The position numbers and the translations under genes are program-made. Under the pieces are notes generated by a model. It saw only the letters and a list, made by a program, of their open reading frames with translations. It ran no database searches and was not told the origin of the DNA. A DNA stretch of 22,327 nt from CAG-582 sp964551965 (lineage in GTDB: Bacteria; Bacillota_I; Bacilli_A; RF39; UBA660): assembly GCA_964551965.1 (NCBI GenBank), contig CAZKFB010000018.1, positions 1 through 22,327 of the forward strand, written 5' to 3'. Below, piece after piece: positions 13,589-20,466 of this stretch. Numbering within the stretch: position 1 is the first letter of the stretch; each line of letters starts with the position of its first letter.

Positions 13589-15695
13589 ATGATGAGTGTA
13601 CAAGAATATGCAGAAGAAATGAATTTTACAGTTCAAGATGTTTTAAATAAATGTAAGGAACTTGGAATTAAAGTTAGTTCAAAAGATGATCAATTAGATG
13701 ATGAAGCTATTATCATGTTAGATAATACAATGAATCTAATAAGTGCTGATGCTGAACTTACAAGTGAAGAAACGGATGCTATTGATGACGTTGTTGATGA
13801 TATTATGGATTATGATAATATTAAATACATAAGTGAAACTCACACAGTATCAAAAGAAAAGATAAATAAAAAAGCAGAAAACAAAAATAAGAATCAAGAA
13901 TACTTAAGTAAGAAAAAAGAAATGTATAAAAATAAAGAAAAANNNNNNNNNNGATTCTATAGTTTTATACAAAGAAGGAATGACTGTTCAAGATTTAGCA
14001 GACGAGATTGGTGTTCCTGGCGTTGAATTAGTTAAGAAACTAATTACTTTAGGAATGATGATAAGTCTACCTCAATCAATTGATTTTGAAATTGCTGAAA
14101 TAGTATGTACAGAATATGATAAGACACTTAAAAAAGAAGAGACACAAGATATAAGTAATTTTGAAAATTATGAAATTGTCGATGATGAAAGTGATTTAGT
14201 GAATCGTCCTCCAGTAATTACAATTATGGGACATGTTGATCATGGTAAAACTACTTTACTTGATTATATTAGAAACAGTCATGTTGCTGAGGGTGAAGCT
14301 GGCGGTATTACACAAGCTATCGGTGCATATCAAATTGAGTACCAAGGAAATAAATTAACATTTATTGATACTCCAGGACATGCGGCTTTCACAGAAATGC
14401 GTGCAAGAGGAGCATCAGTTACTGATATTGTTATAATTATTGTTTCGGCTGAAGATGGTGTAATGCCACAAACTAAAGAAGCAGTTGATCATGCTTTAGC
14501 TGCAAATGTACCAATTGTAGTAGCTGTTAATAAGATAGATAAACAAACAGCTAATCCTGAAAGAGTAATGACAGAAATGGCTGAGATTAATATAACTCCT
14601 GAAGAATGGGGTGGAACTATTCCATTCGTTAAGATAAGTGCAAAGACTGGATTAGGTGTTGATAAATTACTAGAAACTCTTTTAGCTATTGCTGAAGTGT
14701 CTGAATTAAAAGCAAATCCTAATCGTTATGCAATAGGTTCAGTAATTGAATCTCGTATTGATAAGAACTTAGGTGGAGTTGCAAGTTTATTAATTCAAAA
14801 TGGTACATTAAGACTTGGAGATCCAATTGTTGTTGGTGTAAATCATGGTATTGTTAGAACATTGAAAGATGATTTAGGTAATGATATTGTTGAGGCTGGA
14901 CCTTCTACACCAGTTGAAATTACTGGTCTTTCTGGTAATCCTTCAGCCGGAGATAAGTTCATGGCTTTTGAATCAGTTAAGGAAGCAACTAAGATAGCTG
15001 AGAAACGTTCAATTCAAGCCAAAGAACAATCTTTCAAACGTCCAACTTTATCACTAGATGAACTATTTGCATCTATTCAATCAGGTATTAAAGAAATTAA
15101 TGTAGTACTTAAATGTGATGTTCGTGGAAGCGAAGAAGCTGTTCGTAATTCACTAGAAAAAATTGATGTTGAAGGCGTAAAAATTAAAGTTATTAGAAGT
15201 GGTATTGGAACTATTACTGAGTCTGATATTATACTTGCTCAAGCGAGCAATGCCATCGTAATTGGATTTAATGTAGTACCTTCTAATAAGACAAAAGAAA
15301 TTGCTAAAGAATACAATGTTGAATTAAGACTTTATACAATTATCTATAAAGTAGTAGAAGAGATGGAAGCAGCTATGAAAGGTATGCTTGATCCAGAATA
15401 CGAAGAAGTTGTTACAGGGGAATCCGAAGTAAGACAATTATTTAAATTCTCTAAAGTTGGAACAATTGCTGGTGTTATGGTAACTAGTGGAGTCATGAAG
15501 AATTCTAGTCAAGTTAGAATCGTTCGTGATGGTGTAATCATCTATGATGGTAAGATTGCATCAGTTCAAAGAGGAAAAGAATCAGTTAAAGAAGTTAAGT
15601 CTGGATTTGAATGTGGTATAACTATCGAAGGTTATAATGATATTAAAGAAGGCGACGTTTTCGAAACTTACGAAAATGTTGAGGTTAAAAGATGA
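13589..15695 (+). CDS. infB: Translation initiation factor IF-2 (contains an assembly gap)
   Basis: GTPase that places formyl-Met-tRNA on the 30S subunit and promotes subunit joining. The ATG at 13589 lies behind AGAGGTGG. The first 118 residues hold one IF2_N helical domain (VQEYAEEMNFTVQDVLNKCK) and a Lys-rich linker. Ten Ns (13943-13952) follow. After the gap the frame is open from 13953 with a second IF2_N module (DSIVLYKEGMTVQDLADEIG). Then comes the GTPase domain: GHVDHGKT (from 14229), GGITQ, DTPGH, NKID and SAKTG. Domains II, III (NVVLKCDVRGSEEA) and C (MKGMLDPEYEEVVTGESEVR) complete it. The two parts are in different frames across the ten Ns, but the real gap length is unknown, so this is not evidence for a frameshift. 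The TGA stop overlaps rbfA by four bases. Confidence 0.96.
13943..13952. other. Assembly gap of ten Ns inside infB
   Basis: Ten ambiguous bases in the Lys/Asn-rich linker of IF-2, between the two IF2_N modules. A fixed run of ten Ns is a scaffolding placeholder, so the true length is unknown. The A-rich, low-complexity coding sequence just upstream probably broke the assembly. Confidence 0.98.
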
Positions 15696-16045
15696 GTGTT
15701 AAAATAGATAAGATTTCATCTCAAGTATTAAAAGAACTATCTAGTATAATGTTATTAGAAGCAAGAGATGAAACTCTTAAACACATTACTTTAACTGACT
15801 GTGAGGTAACTAATGATTTATCTTATGCTCGCGTATATTATACATATATGGGAGATGAAGACTTAAAAAGCGTTGAAGAAAATCTTAAAGTTGCTGCTCC
15901 ATATTTAAGAACAGTTTTAGCAAATAGAATAGATCTTAGACATACTCCTGAATTATTATTCGAGTATGATAATTCAATTGAATATGGACAAAAAATTGAA
16001 AAAATAATTGAGAGTATTCATGAAAAAGAAGAAAGTGAAAAATAA
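15692..16045 (+). CDS. rbfA: Ribosome-binding factor A
   Basis: Helps mature the 5' end of 16S rRNA and cold adaptation by binding the 30S subunit; KH-fold protein. 117 residues, normal length. Family features: KIDKISSQVLKELSSIML at the start, LTDCEVTNDLSYARVYYTYMG (family pattern VTxVxxSxDLxxAxVYxS), and VLANRIDLRHTPELLFEYDNS, with a charged tail EKEESEK. The start ATG overlaps the infB stop in the ATGA arrangement. The last codons form the left arm of a terminator, which ends the rimP operon transcript. Confidence 0.95.
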   Translation: MSVKIDKISSQVLKELSSIMLLEARDETLKHITLTDCEVTNDLSYARVYYTYMGDEDLKSVEENLKVAAPYLRTVLANRIDLRHTPELLFEYDNSIEYGQKIEKIIESIHEKEESEK

Positions 16046-16059
16046 TCCTTTCTTTTTTT
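16026..16059 (+). terminator. Terminator overlapping the rbfA stop codon
   Basis: Purine arm AAGAAGAAAG-like (16026-16035) pairs with CTTTCTTTTT (16048-16057), including one G-T pair; the 12-base loop holds the TAA stop (16043-16045). T run 16053-16059. AT-rich stem, so efficiency is uncertain. Confidence 0.7.
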
Positions 16060-16060
16060 C

Positions 16061-16089
16061 TTGTAGTTTTAATTTTTATGAGAGATAAT
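16061..16089 (+). promoter_or_regulatory. Probable promoter for truB
   Basis: TTGTAG (16061-16066), a 17-base spacer, and GATAAT (16084-16089), directly after the rbfA terminator. A start near 16096 would exclude the upstream ATG at 16078 and give truB a very short leader. Confidence 0.5.
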
Positions 16090-16110
16090 AAATTTATTGA
16101 AGGTGTTTAT

Positions 16111-16965
16111 ATGAATGGAATTTTGGTAGTAAATAAAGAAGAAAATTTTACTAGTAGAGATGTAGTAAACAAATTAAGCCATATTTTAAATACAAGGAAG
16201 ATTGGTCATACTGGAACTTTAGATCCAATTGCAACCGGAGTGTTAGTTATAACAATTGGTAAATATACGAAACTATCTGATACATTAACTAGTAAATATA
16301 AGGAATATATTGCTGAAATGATAATTGGTATAGCAACTGATACTCTAGATATAACGGGTAATACATTAGAAGAAAAAGAGTCTAATATTAGTAATGATGA
16401 AATTATAAAGACAATAAATAGTTTTAAGGGAGAATATAATCAGGAAGTACCAATATATTCGGCAGTTAAAGTTAAAGGAAAAAAACTATATGAATATGCA
16501 AGAAATAATGAAATAATAGACCTTCCAAGTCGAATAGTGGATATTAGAGAAATTGAAGTATTAGGTATTAATGATAATGTAGTTAAATTTAGATGTCTAG
16601 TATCTAAGGGAACATATATTAGAAGTTTGATTAGAGATATTGGTAATTCTTTAAATATACCAACATGTATGAAGAGTTTAGTTAGAACCAAACAAGGGAA
16701 CTTTAAAATAGAGGATTCATATACACTTAAAGATATTGAAAATAACAATTATAAATTACTCGATATAGAAGATGTATTAGATCTAGATGTTATCGATACA
16801 AATAGTTTATATATAGCTGTATATAAAAGTGTTACTAACGGAGTGAAATTTGATTTAAGTATTTCAGAAAAACCATTTGTACTATTTAAAAGAAATAATG
16901 AGAAAATAGCTATTTATAAAAGAGAAAGTGATTACTATCGTATGTTTATTAAATTAGAAGATTAA
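16111..16965 (+). CDS. truB: tRNA pseudouridine-55 synthase TruB
   Basis: Isomerises U55 to pseudouridine in the T-loop of tRNAs and acts as a tRNA folding chaperone. The 284 residues from ATG 16111 (AAGGTG upstream) begin MNGILVVNKEENFTSRDVV, the family start. The ATG at 16078 would add 11 residues and precedes the probable promoter's start point. The catalytic Asp38 is in KIGHTGTLDPIATGVL. Other landmarks: FKGEYNQEVPIYSAVKVKGK, LYEYARNNE, and CLVSKGTYIRSLIRDIG. The C-terminal region (about 225-284) is a small PUA-like part with little conservation. It follows rbfA as in Bacillus, but with a terminator and promoter between. Confidence 0.95.
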   Translation: MNGILVVNKEENFTSRDVVNKLSHILNTRKIGHTGTLDPIATGVLVITIGKYTKLSDTLTSKYKEYIAEMIIGIATDTLDITGNTLEEKESNISNDEIIKTINSFKGEYNQEVPIYSAVKVKGKKLYEYARNNEIIDLPSRIVDIREIEVLGINDNVVKFRCLVSKGTYIRSLIRDIGNSLNIPTCMKSLVRTKQGNFKIEDSYTLKDIENNNYKLLDIEDVLDLDVIDTNSLYIAVYKSVTNGVKFDLSISEKPFVLFKRNNEKIAIYKRESDYYRMFIKLED

Positions 16966-16979
16966 CTTCTAATTTTTTT
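16951..16979 (+). terminator. Terminator with the truB stop codon as its loop
   Basis: A perfect 10-bp stem (16951-16960 with 16966-16975), a 5-base loop ATTAA that contains the TAA stop (16963-16965), and Ts to 16979. Confidence 0.88.
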
Positions 16980-17029
16980 ATTTTTCTTAATATAACTATC
17001 GGTTATGATATGTAATGAAATATATGTAT

Positions 17030-17058
17030 TTTATTTATGATTAGTATTCTAATATAAT
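17030..17058 (+). promoter_or_regulatory. Possible promoter for the coaE operon
   Basis: TATAAT at 17053-17058, preceded at 17 bases by a weak -35, TTTATT (17030-17035). It lies 19 bases before the coaE start. The rest of the 112-base gap holds only AT-rich sequence and a short imperfect inverted repeat near 16992-17006. Confidence 0.45.
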
Positions 17059-17077
17059 TTAATCAGGAAGTGGTTAT

Positions 17078-17629
17078 ATGTTAATTGGAATTACAGGACC
17101 GCAAGGTTCAGGAAAGACTAGTGTAACTAATTATATTGGTGAGAGTCTAAGTATTAAAGTTATTCATATTGATGAACTTGCTCATGAATTATTAGATATA
17201 AATCTATATAATGAAGTATTGAGTTGGTTTAATTTACCTAGAGAAGAAAAAGTCGATAGAAAAGTACTTGGAAGTTTATTATTTTCATCACAAGAATTAA
17301 TGGAAAAGTATAATGCAAGAATATATGAATTAATACTAGTGAGATTAAAAGAAATTATTGCTCATGAAGAAAATCTTATAATTGATTGGAATTTCTTACC
17401 AATATCAGATTTATTTGATATGTGTGATTTAAAAGTATTAGTTACGGCCCCTTTAATTGAGAGAATTAAAAGAGTAGTAAAAAGAGATAACATAAGTGAG
17501 TCTTATGCTTATGAAAGAGAGAAAAATGGAATTCAATATGATTCTAGTGATTATGATTTAGTTTTAAATAATTTTAATATTGAACTAGAGTATTTAGTTA
17601 GTGAGGTTAAGAGTTTATTATGCAAGTGA
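17078..17629 (+). CDS. coaE: Dephospho-CoA kinase (divergent)
   Basis: Last step of coenzyme A synthesis: phosphorylates the 3' hydroxyl of dephospho-CoA. 183 residues. The P-loop GPQGSGKTS (residues 7-15) opens the protein, and VIHIDELAHELL matches the family's VIDAD-x-hydrophobic-A region. VDRKVLGSLLFSS matches the family LDRKxLGxIVF. LKVLVTAPLIERIKRVVKRD matches the lid region, which contains ATP-binding arginines. It is more divergent than other genes here (Lys-Thr-Ser instead of Lys-Ser-Thr; no clear DxPLLFE), but the coaD two genes downstream supports the call. The AGGAAGTGG site precedes it. Its end overlaps the next gene by ten bases. Confidence 0.82.
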   Translation: MLIGITGPQGSGKTSVTNYIGESLSIKVIHIDELAHELLDINLYNEVLSWFNLPREEKVDRKVLGSLLFSSQELMEKYNARIYELILVRLKEIIAHEENLIIDWNFLPISDLFDMCDLKVLVTAPLIERIKRVVKRDNISESYAYEREKNGIQYDSSDYDLVLNNFNIELEYLVSEVKSLLCK

Positions 17630-18435
17630 GTGTTTTAGGTACAGTAGCACCTTATCCAAAAGGGAATATGAATTGTTCATCATTCTTAGTGAGTGAAAAT
17701 AATACAAATATTATGCTCGATGCTGGATTTGGTTGTTCGAGGGAATTAGATATTTTAAAAGATTTAAAAAATTTATCTATTATTATAAGTCACTTACATC
17801 CTGATCATTATGGAGATTTGCAAGCAATAGCAAATATGTCTTATGTTGCTCATAAACTAGGTTATCTTGATTCGAAAATTGATGTTTACTTACCAGAACC
17901 AAAAAGAAAAAGTGATGTATCTTTTGGTGAGTGGAAAACACCATGCTTTTTAACTAGTGATCCAATCGATTATGATTATTTAGCAAATTCCAAAAATGTT
18001 AATTATTTTAATTTCCATAAATATAAAAGTAATACTAAATTACATATTGGACCTATTCAAGTTCTATTTAATAAGACATCACATCCAATCGATACTTATT
18101 CGATAAAACTAGAATCAAGTGCTACAACTCTTGTTTATTCAAGTGATACTGAATATCAAAATAGGTTACCGGGATTTAGTAAAAATGCTGATGCTCTAAT
18201 CTGTGAAGCTTCATTCTTAAGAGGACAAGATAAAGGCAAATCAGGTCATTTATATGCTTATGAAGCCGGAAGAATAGCTCGTGAAGCTAATGTCGGCAAT
18301 CTATATTTATTTCACACTTATCCCGAAATTGATAAACAAGAATATGTCGATGAAGCAAAAGAAGAATTTATAAATACTTCGTATTTAACGGAGGGACAAA
18401 TTATAAAATTAGAAAGGAAGAATAAAAATGAATAA
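17620..18435 (+). CDS. MBL-fold metallohydrolase, YhfI / RNase Z-like
   Basis: 271-residue metallo-beta-lactamase-fold hydrolase. The metal motif HxHxDH is intact at residues 58-63 (ISHLHPDHYGD). Further ligands appear as Asp in VYSSDTEY and His in LFHTYPE near the C-terminus, and GKSGHLYAYEAGRIA holds another conserved His. The overall pattern is like the YhfI and RNase Z-type phosphodiesterases rather than true beta-lactamases; the exosite arm of RNase Z is not evident. The substrate is unknown. It begins inside coaE (10-base overlap) and runs 8 bases into coaD, so it is translated with both. Linkage with CoA genes may be operon packing only. Confidence 0.88.
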   Translation: MQVSVLGTVAPYPKGNMNCSSFLVSENNTNIMLDAGFGCSRELDILKDLKNLSIIISHLHPDHYGDLQAIANMSYVAHKLGYLDSKIDVYLPEPKRKSDVSFGEWKTPCFLTSDPIDYDYLANSKNVNYFNFHKYKSNTKLHIGPIQVLFNKTSHPIDTYSIKLESSATTLVYSSDTEYQNRLPGFSKNADALICEASFLRGQDKGKSGHLYAYEAGRIAREANVGNLYLFHTYPEIDKQEYVDEAKEEFINTSYLTEGQIIKLERKNKNE

Positions 18436-18913
18436 AAGAAAAATAGCACTATATCCCGGAAGTTTCGATCCATTTACTAATGGACACCTACATGTTGTAG
18501 AAACTTCAGCTAATTTATTTGATGAATTAATCGTCAATATTGGAGTTAATAAAAAGAAAACAAGACATTATTCTGCCGAATTAATGGCTCAAGCTATGGA
18601 AAGTGTATTCAAAGAAATGGGACTTAATAATGTAAGAGTTCTAATATATGAAGGAGCAACAGTAGACTTAGCTACTCGTGAAGGAGTAAGTATAATCATA
18701 AAAGGCTTACGTGATTCTATCGATTTAGCAGAAGAAGAAAATCAAGCTTATGCCAACTATGAAGCGTCAGGTATTGATACGATGTATGTAAGAGCAGGTA
18801 TTGCTGGAAGAGTATCTTCTAGTATGGTAAGGGATTTTATTTACTATAATAAACCAATCGATAAATATGTACCCGGACCTGTTTTAAAATTAATAAACGA
18901 ATATCATAAATAA
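18428..18913 (+). CDS. coaD: Phosphopantetheine adenylyltransferase
   Basis: Penultimate step of CoA synthesis: joins 4'-phosphopantetheine and ATP to dephospho-CoA. 161 residues, normal length, nucleotidyltransferase fold. The signature LYPGSFDPFTNGH with His20 (T/HxGH motif) opens the protein. IIKGLRDSIDLAEEENQ is the family RGLRxxxDxxxExQ region, with Lys for Arg. The C-terminal VSSSMVRD takes the place of the usual ISSTxVR. AGAAAGGAAG is the ribosome binding site, inside the MBL gene. With coaE two genes upstream, this operon supplies the last two CoA enzymes. Confidence 0.95.
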   Translation: MNKRKIALYPGSFDPFTNGHLHVVETSANLFDELIVNIGVNKKKTRHYSAELMAQAMESVFKEMGLNNVRVLIYEGATVDLATREGVSIIIKGLRDSIDLAEEENQAYANYEASGIDTMYVRAGIAGRVSSSMVRDFIYYNKPIDKYVPGPVLKLINEYHK

Positions 18914-18927
18914 ATTATAAGATGTTG

Positions 18928-18944
18928 ACCAAAATAATATTGGT
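18928..18944 (+). promoter_or_regulatory. Small hairpin including the ribosome binding site of the FAD gene
   Basis: Inverted repeat ACCAA (18928-18932) and TTGGT (18940-18944) with a 7-base loop; the right arm takes in the TTGGTGA ribosome binding site. Only five pairs, so the effect may be slight. Confidence 0.3.
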
Positions 18945-18950
18945 GAAAAT

Positions 18951-20390
18951 ATGAAAAATAAAAGTATTTGGTCTAATTATTTAAATAATAATGATATTAA
19001 AGTAATAGATGAAGATAAGAATGTCGATATTGTAATTATTGGTGGAGGCATAACTGGTCTATCTATTGCTTATTCATTTCTAAATGATAATTATAAAGTA
19101 TGTTTATTAGAAAAGAATATAATAGGCTCAGGAATAACTTCTAAAAGTACAGCTAAGATAACATATCTTCAAGATGGTATCTATGAAAAAATTAATAAAA
19201 TAAGAAACTATGAATGTGCTAAGTTATATTACGAATTCCAAAGAGAAGCAATAGATAAAATAATAGACATAATAGATTCTAATAATATAGATTGTGATAA
19301 ACAAGAATCTGATAGCTATCTATTTACTTTTAGTAATACTAAAAAGTTAGATAAAGAAAAGGAATTATTGACTAGTTTTGGTTGTAATGTAGAAAGTATA
19401 ACTATACTTCCTGATGGTTTAAAAGTGAAAAGGGGAATTAAATGTGGAGAAACATATACTTTTAATCCAATAAAATATCTAAATGGCTTAAAAGAAATCA
19501 TTAAAGATAAAATACCTATTTATGAAAATAGTTGTGTTAAAAAGATTATAAAAAATAAAGATTACTATTTAGTAAGATCTAATAATCATACTATTAAAAC
19601 TAAATATGTTATTCTTTGTACTCATTATCCTTACTTTTTATTTCCTTATCTAATGCCTCTAAAATGCTCTTTAGAAAAATCCTATATTGCACTTATAAAA
19701 GATGATAGTAATAATAACTTTCAAGCAATAACTAATGAGTTACCAACTTTATCTATTCGTTATGTTGAAGATAAATATAAATTAATACTCATAAATTCTA
19801 ATAATTTAGCATATTCTCAAAATGATGCTGATAGTTTTAAAAAATTAATTAAATTAAAACCTGAATATGTTTGGTCCAATATCGATATTATAACGAAGGA
19901 TTATTTACCATATATTGGTGAAATTGATAATAATTTATATATAGCAACCGGATATAATACTTGGGGAATGACTAATAGTATGGTAGCATGTTCAGTTATT
20001 CATGATTTAATTGCCAATAAGAATAATAAATATAGCAATCTAGTTAATCCTAAAAGAAAAAATAATTTGAGTATCAGTATTAAATATCCTCTATATTTAA
20101 TTAATAATATGTATTCATTTATAAATTCAAAAACAATTAAAAATAAGAATTGGTATACTGATCATATAAGATTTACAAAGATAAAGGGAGTAAATGTAGG
20201 TATTTATACTGATGATAATGGAGAAGAACATATAGTTATTAATAAATGTCCCCATTTAGGATGTAGTTTAATATTTAATGAAACAGAGCTTACTTGGGAT
20301 TGTCCATGTCATGGATCTCGATTTGATTTATCCGGAAAATCTATTGAAGGTCCTAGTAATTATAATATTACTTATAAACAGCAAAAATAA
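18951..20390 (+). CDS. FAD-dependent oxidoreductase with C-terminal Rieske [2Fe-2S] domain
   Basis: 479-residue fusion. The N-terminal part (1-about 370) is a DAO/DadA-type flavoprotein. It shows the dinucleotide motif VDIVIIGGGITGLSIAY (Gly31-Gly36), the LLEKN acid that binds ribose, GSGITSKSTAKI, and near its end LYIATGYNTWGMTNSM, typical of the second FAD contact. The C-terminal part (about 390-479) is a Rieske domain with CPHLGC (Cys433, His435) and CPCHGS (Cys451, His454). Cys438 and Cys453 are placed for the disulfide of high-potential Rieske clusters. Bacillus YhfW has the same architecture; the substrate is unknown there and here. No membrane segment. The gene starts 37 bases after coaD. 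The sequence is Asn/Lys/Ile-rich, more than its neighbours. It could be an acquired gene, but I cannot test that. Confidence 0.88.
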   Translation: MKNKSIWSNYLNNNDIKVIDEDKNVDIVIIGGGITGLSIAYSFLNDNYKVCLLEKNIIGSGITSKSTAKITYLQDGIYEKINKIRNYECAKLYYEFQREAIDKIIDIIDSNNIDCDKQESDSYLFTFSNTKKLDKEKELLTSFGCNVESITILPDGLKVKRGIKCGETYTFNPIKYLNGLKEIIKDKIPIYENSCVKKIIKNKDYYLVRSNNHTIKTKYVILCTHYPYFLFPYLMPLKCSLEKSYIALIKDDSNNNFQAITNELPTLSIRYVEDKYKLILINSNNLAYSQNDADSFKKLIKLKPEYVWSNIDIITKDYLPYIGEIDNNLYIATGYNTWGMTNSMVACSVIHDLIANKNNKYSNLVNPKRKNNLSISIKYPLYLINNMYSFINSKTIKNKNWYTDHIRFTKIKGVNVGIYTDDNGEEHIVINKCPHLGCSLIFNETELTWDCPCHGSRFDLSGKSIEGPSNYNITYKQQK

Positions 20391-20413
20391 TATGTAAAAA
20401 AGGGTAATAATTA

Positions 20414-20442
20414 TTGTCTAAAATATTCAGTATTGATATAAT
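20414..20442 (+). promoter_or_regulatory. Strong promoter for ppdK
   Basis: TTGTCT (20414-20419), a 17-base spacer and TATAAT (20437-20442) with TG extension (TGA-TATAAT). It lies 24 bases before the start codon. Confidence 0.72.
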
Positions 20443-20466
20443 ATTAGAGTATGAAAGGATGATTAT

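Noticed and set aside
13580..13980. Frameshifted or split infB
   Set aside because: The change of frame coincides with ten Ns of unknown true length; both sides encode normal IF-2 sequence.
16078..16110. Upstream ATG as the truB start
   Set aside because: It has no ribosome binding site, precedes the probable transcript start and adds residues not found in the family; ATG 16111 has AAGGTG.
16992..17006. Inverted repeat ATAAC-N5-GTTAT as an operator before coaE
   Set aside because: Five-base AT-rich arms are expected by chance in such sequence, and no regulator gene is nearby.
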